This document shows, in pieces, positions 37,588-49,413 of a stretch of DNA of 64,000 nucleotides. Source of the DNA: Brienomyrus brachyistius (lineage: Eukaryota; Chordata; Actinopteri; Osteoglossiformes; Mormyridae); the NCBI RefSeq assembly GCF_023856365.1, contig NC_064538.1, positions 16,160,935 through 16,224,934 of the forward strand, read 5' to 3'. Numbering within the stretch: position 1 is the first letter of the stretch; each line of letters opens with the position of its first letter. Both the position numbers and the translations under genes were made by a program. The notes beneath the pieces were generated by a model, which worked only from the letters and a program-made list of their open reading frames with translations, did not search any database and was not told the DNA's origin.

Positions 37588-38190
37588 GGTTTACACCGCA
37601 CCAGGTAACATACTTTTGGTACTTCAAGAAGGTACTAAAAGTGTGGTACTTCAAGGTACTGGTTTTCCACTGGTGTAAAAACTGGTTCCAGCGAAAAATT
37701 ACATCAAAATGTAAGGCAGGGAATTTTGTACTGATTTAAAAAAATGGCTGCAATATATTATAGGGTGGGGTGATGTGCAATATTAATAACAACTAAAACA
37801 TTTATAACAATACCTTGCTTAAACATTTTTACTCCGTTGAAGGAAAAAAATACTTAGCAAGTTTTGCAATTTTAATGATCATTCCTTTTCAAGATTATCT
37901 AGTATGTTTAAAAATCAGTTTAAAGTCTACCTCCACTGCTTTTGCATGACCGCTGCATGCGTTCTCTGTGAAAATCATAATTTTCATGCTTGCTATTTAA
38001 ATCACTCCTAGATAGATTAGTGAGAAATTTATGTTGAACTCCTTTTTTGTTTCATAAATACCCCAATATTTATTACAACAAAATCACATTATAATATTTG
38101 AAATTTTTCCAATACCGTGCTGTCAAAATTATATTATATTAAAAATACTTTATTTCGTTATGCTATTCTGATCTTGTATCTGTTCTTCCA
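37588..38190 (+). mobile_element. GTACC-ended nonautonomous DNA element, partial copy
   Basis: Begins ccgcaccaggtaacatactt and continues with a body shared with the copies at 41899 and 53750 (ctgcttttgcatgaccgctg, aataccccaatatttattac). The right terminal repeat is missing. Confidence 0.65.
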
Positions 38191-38430
38191 ATCAGATCGC
38201 AATGGGTCGCATTAATTTGACGTCATTGTCCAAGGTACGCATAAAAGAAAAAGAGGCAGAGGCCATTTTACCGGGTACGAGTGATAATAGTAGTGAGAAA
38301 ACCCCGAATCTTCTTCCGTGAAATGAATTACTATGGTTGGAAATCACGTGCAATCATTTTAGCCAATTCCTCATCAATTGTGTTGTTTTACTGGAGTCAT
38401 AGCTTTTTGCACAAACTGTCTCAAGGAGCT

Positions 38431-39200
38431 CTAGGTTGTAGGTCTAGGTGGTTGTGGTGCAGTACTGGATGACAGTGTAGACACTGACAAACTGGCACTT
38501 TCAACAGTTGCAGTAGACAAACTGTCACTTTCGTTAGTAGCAGGTTCACTTGCTTGTCTTTTTTCTTCCCACTGCACTGATGGATGTACAGTTCTCAGGT
38601 GCCGATGCATGTTATTTCTATAGCCTGTTCGATATGAGATTTTAACCCCTGCACGCTCTACACACTGCTTTTGTATTATCAATGTAATTGAAATGTATCC
38701 AAATTTCACTCCGTTTCCTGCAGTCACTCATTTTGTCACGCGTGTCTCCTTCCCTCTTGTTTCTCTGTCTGTGCCTGCGATTGCTGTATTTCTCAATGGG
38801 TGCGTTCGACTTCACGCAGCCGTTTGCAGCGCTGGCTTAAAGCAATGCATTCTGGTCCCAAGGCAATGCATCACGCTTAGATTTTTTTTTGTCCGACTTC
38901 AGCCGGCGCTGCAAAACGTCACCACCCATGACCATGTCACATGGTACAAAAACCTCACGAGAGCAAGGCGACTTAAAACTTAAAGCCCAAGTCGAACGCA
39001 CCCTGCATCACCGCCCCTCCCCGTCCTGCTCAGAGCAGACGCGCATCGTGTAGTTGACCAATCCGTGCAGCTTGAAAAAAAATAGAGAAATAAAAAAAGC
39101 GGCTCTGACTCCGGCTCACAGGCAGGAGCCGGCTCCGATCGTTCACTTCAAAGAGCCGGCTCCGAGAGCCGTTTCGTTCGCGACCGACACATCACTAATA
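38431..39200 (-). mobile_element. truncated hAT transposon with BED-finger exon
   Basis: On the minus strand it starts near 39197 with gtgatgtgtcggtcgcgaac followed by gagccggctc words typical of a fish hAT terminus. The frame 38727-38431 encodes ISYRTGYRNNMHRHLRTVHP, a BED zinc finger with one zinc Cys lost, then a Ser/Thr-rich linker. The catalytic part is absent. A 206-base element is nested at 38798-39003. Confidence 0.7.
38798..39003. mobile_element. small element with perfect 15-base terminal repeats
   Basis: Ends gggtgcgttcgactt and aagtcgaacgcaccc are exact inverted copies 206 bases apart, inside the hAT remnant. Its duplication of target bases is unclear. Confidence 0.7.
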
Positions 39201-39357
39201 CTGAGACAAGTATAGTAGTACGATTAAATGGCGTAGTCTATATAATCTTAGTTCAACTTAGTTGTGCATGTAAACATATTGTGTGTAAATCATTTTGTTG
39301 ATAGTGAGGCTTGCTGAGCATGTCGGCCAGATTAGCGGAATAACTTTACGTCTAGAG

Positions 39358-40138
39358 CTAGGCGGTATGACCAAAAATTTACATCACGGTATTTTTCAAA
39401 GTTATATCGTTTTTTTTGCTAACTGCTTATAGATTAACTGCTAATGTTAAGGTGTTAACCAAGTTAACATTTTTGTAAGACTGGAACGCGAGCTTTACTG
39501 ACCTCGCGAAATTTCTCATAAAGACCGGGATGTCGGTCTTTAAGATGCTTCACCAAGTTTGACATGGTACTTGACTTTGTCGCCACGACGTTGTAGCACT
39601 GTTTGTATCGAGGCTTATCGACATCCTTAGTCTTTCCATGCTCATTTGCAAAATACTTCTGAACGGCACTTTTGTGGTTGTTTTTTTAATAAGGCAGCTT
39701 CCGAAGTGCCTTCAACTGCAGCATATGCCATGTTCGGCGAACTTGCTATGTGTGAGTTAACCAGCGCGAATTCTTTCAGTGGTTATTGAGAGGAGGCCTG
39801 CGCAGTAGTGGTGCTGTGTGAAATGTGGCGAATGAAGTGAAAACCGCACTGTTGGTATCAATAATGGTGAAAATGAGTATCTGATCAGATGCTCATTTTT
39901 AATATCGATTACTATCTGAGAATCGATTTTTTGACAACCCCAATGTCTCATTATTTTCAACTCCAGCGTCAGCTATATCTTCCGTTTCTGATCTTTCACG
40001 GTACATTTTTACAAGTTTCCAGCTGCGCCACTTTCCGAACGTTGTGTAGGCTATTTAAACCAGTATTGTGGTATAAGAAAAATCCATATCATAACAATAA
40101 AAAAAAGGGTTTTCAGTATGAACCGGTATACCGCCCAA
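39358..40138 (-). mobile_element. hAT-like element with ggcggtat termini and BED-finger remnant
   Basis: Left taggcggtatgacc and right ggtataccgcccaa are inverted ends. The minus strand at 39676-39488 encodes HKSAVQKYFANEHGK, then YKQCYNVVATKSSTMSNLVK and HLKDRHPGLYEKF, a BED zinc finger of a different hAT family from its neighbour; its first Cys has become Tyr. No catalytic domain remains. Confidence 0.7.
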
Positions 40139-40365
40139 CATCGTTACATTGTTCTTTTATTCTGCAGAAAATGAAAAATCGAACTGTGAGCCAAATCTAA
40201 CAATGTAATGAATTATACAAATGACACAGGCCGGTATTTTAAGATGACTTCTAAGTGGTAAATAAGCCCATGAAATCCTTCATCTTCTACTGTGGAAAAT
40301 GGCTGATTATCCAGTGCAACCGTCTCCATTATTTCAGCAAAGGCATCTTTATGATAACTGATATT

Positions 40366-40670
40366 TATTTGATTAATTTATTGATCTCCACGAGCTGCGA
40401 TGGGCTGGCCCCCCCATCCTGGGTTGTTCTCTGCCTCGTGCCCATTGCTTCCAGGATAGGCTCCGGACCCCCCGCGACCCAGTAGGATAAGCGGTTTGAA
40501 AAATGGATGGATGGATCTCCACGGGGAAATTCTCTTTACGCGTCCCCTCAACTTGCTCTCTGTAGGTGAGCAAGCTGGCCGTGAAGGGCAGCCACCTGTT
40601 GCCGCATCCACGGACCTGGGGGTTAAGGGCATTGCTCAAGGACCAAACACTGCTGAGGCCATCTCTGGTG
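40366..40670 (-). mobile_element. second-family SINE interrupted by a V-SINE fragment
   Basis: Tail and body (tttattgatctccacg ... ggggaaattctctttacg, ggacctgggggttaagggca) match the SINE at 34866. The tRNA head is largely gone. Confidence 0.75.
40393..40513 (+). mobile_element. 5'-truncated V-SINE-like fragment nested in another SINE
   Basis: Carries only the 3' third (gcgatgggctggcc to the aatggatgg tail). Flanked by gatctccacg at 40383-40392 and 40514-40523, so it inserted as a truncated copy. Confidence 0.88.
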
Positions 40671-41898
40671 CTGCTAACTTTGAACACTGATAAAGTTTAA
40701 ATACTAGTCGGCAATATCATTCGATGCTTTTAACGAGAAAAAAAAAATTGCTCAACACTGACCAGAACAGTGGCGAGTCTCCCAAAAGCATTCTACTGCA
40801 ATGGTCATCAGGTAGCACTTCATTTATAAATATTCATGAACCCTCCCCTGGTATCCTGTGTTTTGAAAATTCAAGTGCTAGTTTCATGTCAAAGCAAGGG
40901 CACACAAAGCCAGAAGCAGAAGTATCTTTAAGGAGGATTTTACCCCAAAAATCAACGGTCATGTGATGGATCAATGTGGTTGAATCACTATCTAAATAAT
41001 ACACTCATCCTGATACATCGATGCATTTTTAAAACCTAGCTTGAAAGTAGAATCGGACACTCGTAGCTAGCTAGCTGGTTAGCATTACATGCTGCCTCAG
41101 TATCTCCTAAACAGGGAATATGTTTAACTAATATTTAGTGTAGGGACTATTTGTGGGCAACTTCAGGGGCTCCACATAAATACATGGTTTGATTCATGAT
41201 TAACTCCGCCACTGGGCCCACTGCTTCTGATCGTCAGCCCACTGGTTCCCTGTTGTGCAGATGACCATGGCTGAATGGGAAGAGTGTGACATTTTTGCTG
41301 GCTTTCTGTGACCTGTTTAAAAGCCAAACCCCCCCCCCCCCCCACTCAGCCGCCAGCGAGGAGGGAAGGGGAAGTGAAAGACTATGCACTGGCTGAGCAT
41401 CACCACACTGAGCCGTTCTACAAAGAGGCACTGTGCCCCTCCGGCACCGCCGCTGTGGTCCAGAAAAACATGTTCTGCTGCCGAATTAGACTTCCTATTT
41501 TTCACATTAAAAAATACACACAAATAGCTACAACCCCCCCCCCCCCAAGGAGCAGCATTTAAAGATCATTGTGGTTTGAAGCAGGGGCTCTAACTGACAG
41601 TTCTTCAAACAGTGGCAAGTTTCCTGTTTACCAATTCTGATTTCCAGCAGGTACCGGCACCCAGCTGCATCTCTAGCGCTACTCAACTTCACACATACTG
41701 GGCTCTACATTTGTATCTTATCAACATCTAATCTACACATATACCCATTTTTCTATGTATGCATACATACAGATGCATAGATATTTTTATGGCCAGAAGA
41801 CCAAATCACACCATTTCTATTACAACAGCCACAGGTAAACATGGTCTAAGTAGCGAGTCTGCAAGGCTGTCTGCAAGTTTGTCTAAGGCCATTTTGTC

Positions 41899-43245
41899 CA
41901 CTGCACCAGGTACCGAACTTTTGGTACTTCGAGTACCAAAAGTACGGTACTTCAAGGCGTTGGTTTTCCACTGGCGTAAAAACTGGTATTGCTGCCGAAT
42001 AACATCAAAGCGTGAAGCAGGGTTTTTTGTACTGAATTCAAAAAATGGCTTTTGTATATTATACGGCTGAATGATGTGCAATATTAATACCAACACTGCA
42101 TGTTATGCACATTCAATTCCTACATCACTAGTCAGCTATATTAAAATAAGGCTTTTTCTTACTTTCAATTCTGTACGGACATTATAGCACAGGGGTTAAA
42201 GTTTCACTAAAATGTTTTTACTCTGCCATAGGGAAAAAAAAAAAAAAAACTTAGCAAGCTTTGCTATTTTAATTGTTCTTTTTATAGATTTGTATATGTT
42301 GAAAAATCAGTTAAACTTTTACATCCACTGCTTTTGCATGAGTGCTGCATGACAATCATAATCATTTTCATCCTTGCCATTTAAATCACTCAAAGATGGG
42401 TTTGTGAGAAATTTATAAAGTCCTTTTTTGTTTTATAAATACCCCAATGTTTCTTATAACAAAATCACATCACTAGGACAGCACGCCATATGCCTGCTGT
42501 ATTACTATACTCAACAAAATACTTAAATTTCTTTTCATGTCATCCAGATCTTTTTGTTGTGCATGTTCTTATGACCAAATCGCATACTTTTTTTTTACTT
42601 CATTTATCATTCTAAATTACAACGGTTCTTCTGCATTGTATTACATCAGCTGTATCAAAACAAGCTCTCCTACTTTCCCCAGAGACTCTCAAGCGTTTTG
42701 CAATTTAATTATTATTGCTTTTCAAGATTATCTAGTATATGTTTAAAAATCAGTTTTAAGTTTGCCTTCCCTACTTTTGCATGAGCGCTGCATGCATTCT
42801 GAGACAATAGTAGTCATTTTCATCTTTGCTGTTTAAATCACTAATAGATGGATTTTTGAGAAATTTGTTGAACACTTTTTTTTTTATATATAAATACCCC
42901 AATATTCATTACAACAAAATCAAATTGTAATACTTAGAAAATTTCCAATACTGTGCTGTTCTAGTATATTATACAAAATATTGTTATTATTTTCACCTCG
43001 TTTATCATTGCTTTCTCAGTTTGCAACTGTTTTCAAGGTGCTGCTTGTATTGTGTTTCAGCAGCAGGCTATTTGCATAACCAGTCAAAGGTGTTTCAAGT
43101 CCCAGCCCAAAGTACCAAAGGAGTACCCCAGCTGGTTTGGCACTTTTGGTACTGGAACTTTTGGTAATGGTACTTAATTGAAAAGCAAGAGTACTGAAAG
43201 TACCGTACCAAAAGTACCATACTTCGTGCGGTGGAAAAGCGTACC
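41899..43245 (+). mobile_element. GTACC-ended DNA element, most complete copy
   Basis: Left end ccactgcaccaggtaccgaa-cttttggtac and right end gtaccaaaagtaccat-acttcgtgcggtgg are inverted. The inside contains two direct copies of the same body (about 42240-42475 and 42690-42945; both end aaataccccaat...acaacaaaatca or ataacaaaatca). No transposase is recognisable, so it is nonautonomous. Confidence 0.7.
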
Positions 43246-44835
43246 TTTACTTTGTACCTTAAATGTGAGACAGCAGATGACAAGTAGACTGATACCGTGG
43301 TTACAGACTTTTAGCTGTTGGCTTGACTGCTTGGGCGGGGGGAGGGGATATGTTGAGGGTGAAATGCCTGTGGAAACTGTGCCGGGAAAGACAGACTCCC
43401 AGACTCCCACACTACAGATGGTATTTCCCCATCAAATAACTGTTTTTTAATTTTATTTTAAGCATATTAATACATTACCCCACAGGAGAAATGAGACAGG
43501 GGCCTTAATGGACCACAGGAGAGATATATCATACTATACAACTATTTGCATACATTTACCACAAAACCATGCATCATTTCCTGCACCTCAGGTTGCTATG
43601 GCAGCCAAGGTGCTATAGCCAGTCTCAGCTTGCTGAGGTTTCAGTCAGAGGGCCTCAGGCTAGCATTAAGAATGAGGCCCTTTCTGCTGTTCATTCAACA
43701 GACTTGGGTTCATTTACAGTCCGAGAGGCCCTCACAGCTAGTTGGGACAGGCCTGCATCTTCCTATCGGCACAGTTTTCCCCACAACAGAGGGGATGCAA
43801 GACATCACCCACAACTCCAAAAAACGTCAGCTATTACTTGTCCAAGAAAGAGTTAAGAATGTGTTCAACAAGAACAGAGACTTGTTATCCAAAACGGAGC
43901 CCCTGACAATGGGCGGAGGATCAGGCAAATGGAATCCACACCAAAAACGACATCAATGTTAGGTCTAAGTAAACAGAAGAGCACTGAATACCAGACAAAA
44001 TTTGGAGACACCTTTATATATTAATTTTTCATTCAGAATTGGTGACAGTTTTTACAATTCAGACTAACTGGAATTCACCAGAAACCCCATGCAGAGCAGA
44101 CATACCAGTCTGGGAAATCCTTAAACTGATACCAGTAACCACCACTAAACCGACCTTAACCACCACAGTGGACCATAACATGACTGCTGAGCATGTGGTC
44201 ACATGCTTGCAAACAGTGCCCTCCACCCTCAACAGACAAACCACAACATAAATCATCAATGCTGGTGGGGGGGTGAGTGCCATTTAGTGACAGGACCAAA
44301 ATGAGCAAAACAAAGTACAGGGACAATGGGGATGCCGTGTTAAAACGCTGAGCCACATCTCCTCCCCCTGAGCACTGCATAAACACCATAATGCAGTCAA
44401 AATCAAAACTGAAAGCACTCAGAATTTACTAGAACAGAAGCAAATCAGGGTCAGGAGTGAAAGGGCACAACCACCACAGAAACTGGCTACTGCAACAGAA
44501 TAGGTGAGCATCCAATGCAGGAACCTGATAATAGTTTGATTCAAGAGTTCATTATTGTCAACACACCCATACAAGTGCACAATCCATTGAAATACCATTT
44601 CCCTTGCCCCCCCGGGAAACAAATACATACGTGAAAATAAACACTGTACTGTACAGAGTACCACCTACAGCCAGCATGGAAACACTGCGATTAAACTAGG
44701 GCTGCCGCAATTAGTGGACGCAGCAGATGACGTCAACACTGAAAATGTGAAGTGTGTCGACATCAATATTTTACATCAACGCACTGTTTTCTTTCTATTA
44801 TTTTAATGAAATTATGATGTATACGATTTCTAAAA

Positions 44836-45169
44836 GGCATGGTGGTGCAGTGGTTAGCACTGTTGCCTCACACCTCTGGGACCCGGGTTCGAGTCTCCGC
44901 CTGGGTCACATGTGTGCGGAGTTTGCATGTTCTCTCCATGTCGTCGTGGGGTTTCCTCCGGGTACTCCGGTTTCCCCCCACAGTCCAAAAACAAGCTGAG
45001 GCTAATTGGAGTTGCTAAATTGCCCGTAGGTGTGCATGTGTGAGTGAATGGTGTGTGAGTGTGCCCTGCGATGGGCTGGCCCCCCATCCTGAGTTGTTCC
45101 CTGCCTCGTGCCCATTGCTTCCGGGATAGGCCCCGGACCCCCCACAACCCAGTAGGATAAGAGGTTTGA
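44836..45169 (+). mobile_element. V-SINE-like SINE, plus orientation
   Basis: Best-preserved head in the window: A box tggtgcagtgg and B box gggttcgagtc, then the full body to taggataagaggtttga. The (ggat)n tail is absent; tandem tatcactatgatatc words follow instead. Confidence 0.9.
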
Positions 45170-46239
45170 TATCACTATGATATCCTATGATATCACTATG
45201 TAATTATGGGAGTGGTTCAACTTGTCACTAAACAAAACGGTGGTTTTACACTATGAAAAGTTTCAAAGGCATACCACAGTGGCACTAGGGCTGTGCATAA
45301 GTTCCTGAAGAGGAAATACACAAGCGCTATTCTGGATGATGGACTGCCAGAGAAGACAAAACAGTCATCCTGGCTATTCATGTTTTTTAAAATTACCATT
45401 AGCACAGAGAGCTTTTTAATATCTTTTGTACTTTTAGCTGCTAAATATTCTTATTATTAAAGCCATAAAGATGTCTGCTTGCTACCTTACAATCTCCACT
45501 GAATAAATGTTTCAGAAAATGTTTACCTACAATCTGGGCTTATTCTACGTTGATTGAAGGTGCCAGTGTGTGTTTCTGCATTCCAACTCGCATGCTTCAA
45601 TCGCAAGATGCAGAATACCCAGAATAAAGAATGCCAATTTTGGAGGAAGAGCATTTGCTCATAAAGCACCATAGTTATAGAGTAAACTTCCTCTTAGCGT
45701 TCGGAACTCAAAAACAATCTCTGCTTTTAAGTCTAGGCTCTTTAGTCAGTCTTTTGGACACTAAAATCCCTTTTCTTAAAGTGAATGTGAGATCTGGGGG
45801 TTCATGGTCATTTAATATTAAAGGTGAAAGGGGGGATTGGTGCTGTCGTCCTGTTACTCTCACTGATCACTCTCGCAAGTTGTTGACGGTAGTGTGACTT
45901 GACGCCAACAGCCCTAAAAACCCTCATGTCTGTGCTTCCTTCCGGGTCTCCCTTTTAGCCAGGCTGCCATAGTTACTTTAGTACTGCCCGAGATGAGGTG
46001 TAGGGCACTAACTCTTCTCTTTCTTCTCTTTTCTGAGCTGAACAATTTTAAATTATATGGACTTGAACTGAATACCAATTTAATACTGAACCAACTTTAG
46101 CTTAATGTTACCGAGTGGATCTTAGCATGCGGCCGAAGCAACAATACTTTCAGACTATTTTTATATTGTCACTTCTTTAAAATGATAAATTTATCATTAA
46201 TCTTGAACTAATGTTAATATGAATACATTTTCATGCACC

Positions 46240-46375
46240 CTGGTCACCCAGAGGAGGATGGGGTCCCCTTTTGAGTCTAGGTTCCTCTCAAGGTTTCTTC
46301 CTAGTAGAAGGAGTTTTTCCTTGCTACTGTCGCCTCAGGCTTGCTTGGTGGGGGCTCAGGCCGGTTACACAGACG
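46240..46375 (+). repeat. fragment of a widespread fish interspersed repeat
   Basis: Contains ggtcacccagaggaggatgg, ggttcctctcaaggtttctt and gtttttccttgctactgtcg, a block I know as common in fish genomes without being sure of its class. Confidence 0.6.
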
Positions 46376-46690
46376 CTTTCTAAAAAATTAGAATATCATG
46401 AAAAAGTTGATTTATTTCCATAATTCCATTGAAAACGTTAAACTTTCATTTATAAACTGTGTATAGAGAGCGGCAGTACTGATTGGTCAGTGACGGATTA
46501 ATTGCGCATCAATTCCTCTGACATCGTCTTATCACTTATTAGCTTACTATTCAAACGTGACAAGTGAAATCTCCCGCAGCAGGTTTACACGTGATAAAGG
46601 TTGATTGCGCAGAGAATTTAAAAAAAAAATTTTTTTATTTTTTTTTTTTTTAAATCGCTGACCGTTATGTGTGTGCGTGTCTAAAAATAG

Positions 46691-48933
46691 ATGAATTTAC
46701 GCAGGTATTTTAGTTCTGATGAGCCAAATAAGACAGATCAGGGTGAAGAAGGGACAGCCAAAGAAAAGCCTACAACAAAGCGGAAGAGTTATGACAAATC
46801 AGACTATGAGGCAGAAAGAAAGCGCAGCTTTTTGGTTTCATGGACAAAAGAATTTCTGTGGCTGGAATATGACAAGCTAAATAACATAATGTTCTGCCGG
46901 GTGTGCCGTGAGTTTCCCTCGATTTCTGACTTGACAAGCGCCTTTGTTACTGGGACCAGTAATTTTAGGAAATACCCTATCAGAACTCATGAGAAATCTC
47001 TGCATCACAAGAAATGCGTTGGTGCTCAGTCTGCAGCATCTTTCCCAGCACATACACCAATCGCAAACATAGTGAAAATAAACCAAGCTATATTGCAAAG
47101 AGTGAACTACCATTGGCAAAATTTAGCAGTCTTTGCAAACTTCAAAAAGTAAATGGCCTAGATCTTGGTTCCACTTACCTCAATGACCATGCTTGCAAAG
47201 AGTTTATTGGATCAATAGCACAAATTTCAAGAGGCCAGATCGAAAAGGAAATTCAAGAAAGCAGGTTCTTATCCATTCTTGCAGATGGCAGTACAGATAC
47301 TGGTTTAATAGAACAGGAGTTGGTTCATGTCAGGTATGTGAGAGATAATGGTGACATGTCCACATACATGATCAAATGTCAGCCAGTCAAGAGTGCAAAT
47401 GCTGCAGGTATTTTAGAGGCTATTGATGAAGCAGTGAACACCATGGGTATCAGAGAAGATACATGGAAAAAGAAAGTAGTGTGTGCAAATTTTGATGGTG
47501 CTGCAGTGATGATGGGTGAGAAAACAGGAGTAACTGGGAGATTGAAACAAAGGATACCCCACATCATAACAATCCACTGTGTGGCATACAAATTAGAGCT
47601 AGCCATGCTGGATAGCGTGAAAGGCTGTGAGTACCTGGTGAAATTCGAGGATACACTGAAAACTTCTTTAAGATGTACTACTATTCCCCAAAGAAGCGAA
47701 GAGAACTGACAGAAATAAGTCAGTTGCTAAATGCGAAACTGGCACATTTCAGTGGCCGGAAGAGCACACGGTGGCTTCCAAGCCGGCTCAGATGTCTGAA
47801 GGCTGTGGAAAAAAATTACACTCCCATATGGAGAACATGGCAGGAGGAAGGAAGTGATGTCAAGTCCAAGGATGCAGCCAAGGCTAAGGGGGTGGTGCAG
47901 GAGATGAAGACTGAGAAATTTGTTCGCTTCCTGCATTTCATGTTGGACTACAGTACCATCTTATCCAAGTGCTGTACCGATTTTCAGCATGATAACCTAA
48001 CATCACACAAACAAATCAGTCAGTTGAGAGCACCACATCACGCTTACTCTGCCTAAAAACAAATCCAGGAGAATACCAGAAAACCTCGGACACAAAGTTC
48101 ACAGCGAACCAGGATGGTAGCATTTGCTACTGTGAAACTCAGCTCACAAAATTCAGCGACCTGCTAGAAGAGGTGAGGGCACAGACAAAGGCACCGTTGG
48201 TGCAGCGATTCAGAAGATTATTGACAACACAGTCAAGTACATGGACAACAGATTTAAAAATCTGTGTGAAAACCCTCTCTCTTCTTTCAAGGTTTTTGAC
48301 CCACTCTTCCCTACCCCAGAGAAGAGCTGGCAAATTATGGGGAAGAAGAGGTGGATTATCGTCACACATTTTGCCAGTTTGCTAGATGAGGAAGAGAAAG
48401 AGAAAATTCCACAGGAATGGATGGATCTGAAAATGTGGCCTGAACACTGGGGTAGTAAGGTAGATTGCTTGTACAGAGATCTCCTCTCTGAGAATTCAGA
48501 ACACCTCTCTCATATCTTGTTGCTGGTGAAATTAATGCTGACACTCAGTCCATCAACAGCCATCTGTGAGAGAGGACTTTCTTGCATGAACCGAGTGAAG
48601 ACAACACATCGTACCTCTCTACACCCTGAAACACTGAATGATTACATGCAACTCTACATTAATGGGGAAACAGTTGAATCTTTTTGCCCTGACAAGTCAA
48701 TTAGTTTCTGGATGTTTTCTGGAAAAGGTTCAAGACACCTGGATCATAAAACTCCGACAAGAACAAAGAGAAATGAAATGGAGGCCAATGCACAGAAAGA
48801 GAAAGCTGATGAAGGAGATGCTATGCCCTCAACGTCGAGTGGCATTTTCTCATCCATGACTTCAGTGGAAATTTCAGATTCAGAATCTGACACAGACCGA
48901 TTCATGTTCTACACAGTTCTTACAAGTTCATAG
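46691..48933 (+). pseudogene. frameshifted hAT transposase (TTF/ZNF862-like)
   Basis: Four consecutive segments of one protein lie in three frames. 46691-47152 has a TTF-type zinc finger (MFCRVCREF and RKYPIRTHEKSLHHKKC). 47100-47690 holds the first part of the RNase H-like catalytic region (SILADGSTDTGLIEQE, VVCANFDGAAVMMG, HCVAYKLELAML). 47673-48056 is the middle, with KSTRWLPSRLRCLKA. 48241-48933 carries the hAT C-terminal dimerisation region (LTLSPSTAICERGLSCMNRV) and an acidic tail (SDSESDTDRF). About 750 codons in total fit a ZNF862/KIAA1586-like transposase. Frame changes near 47100 and 47690 and a break at 48056-48240 show it is dead. The long surviving frames suggest fairly recent decay. 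Confidence 0.85.
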
Positions 48934-49413
48934 AAATTTCTGTTCAGATATTGGAGTTGATGATTTTTTTTATACATTTTGTAACAGTTGTTGTAATTTG
49001 TGTTTTAACAATTTTTTTGATGGATGTTTTGTTTCCTTTACAATATTATACATTAAAAATAATCTCTTTTTTATTCGGGCTACTTAAATTTATTTTGGGC
49101 TACCAAAAACTGAAGAGTGCCTGCTCGAAGGGCTACCAGGGATTCTGAAATTTTGCGAGCCTGTATATTACTAGTCAACTTATCGAACTGTGGGCAAAAA
49201 TAATGTTCATATGGTGCCAGAAACCCGGCATCAATTATCTAAAGCCCTACAATCACATACAATTAGTTGTTGTCGTCAAAATAAAATTTACTTTATAACC
49301 TAAACAGTAAATGTAATTTTCTGGAGGAAAATTAATCATTTAGATGAATCGATCAGTTGGCAAAATAGTCTAGAGATTAATCCATAGAAAAATAGTCGTT
49401 AATGGGAGCCCTA

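Larger units (their letters stand above)
37259..39282. mobile_element. outer DNA transposon shell with nested insertions
   Basis: Left end gtacgtttacaagcacac and right end gttgtgcatgtaaacatatt are inverted versions of a common fish terminal repeat (gtttacatgcacacta). Two other DNA elements (37588-38190 and about 38200-39200) lie between them. Confidence 0.5.
44697..49413 (+). mobile_element. candidate near-full-length hAT transposon (about 4.7 kb)
   Basis: Left terminus tagggctgccgcaattagt (44697) and right terminus gtcgttaatgggagcccta (49413) are imperfect inverted copies. The flanking 8-mers gattaaac and gattagat agree at six of eight bases, with two transitions. Inside lie a SINE (44836-45169), a fish repeat fragment (46240-46375) and a hAT transposase (46691-48933). 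That both termini belong to this transposase is inference; other families share the tagggctg end. A partial inverted copy of the right end sits at 53000-53205. Confidence 0.55.

Noticed and set aside
43546..43962. 138-codon plus-strand frame
   Set aside because: No start context, domain or splice evidence; the region is anonymous intron.
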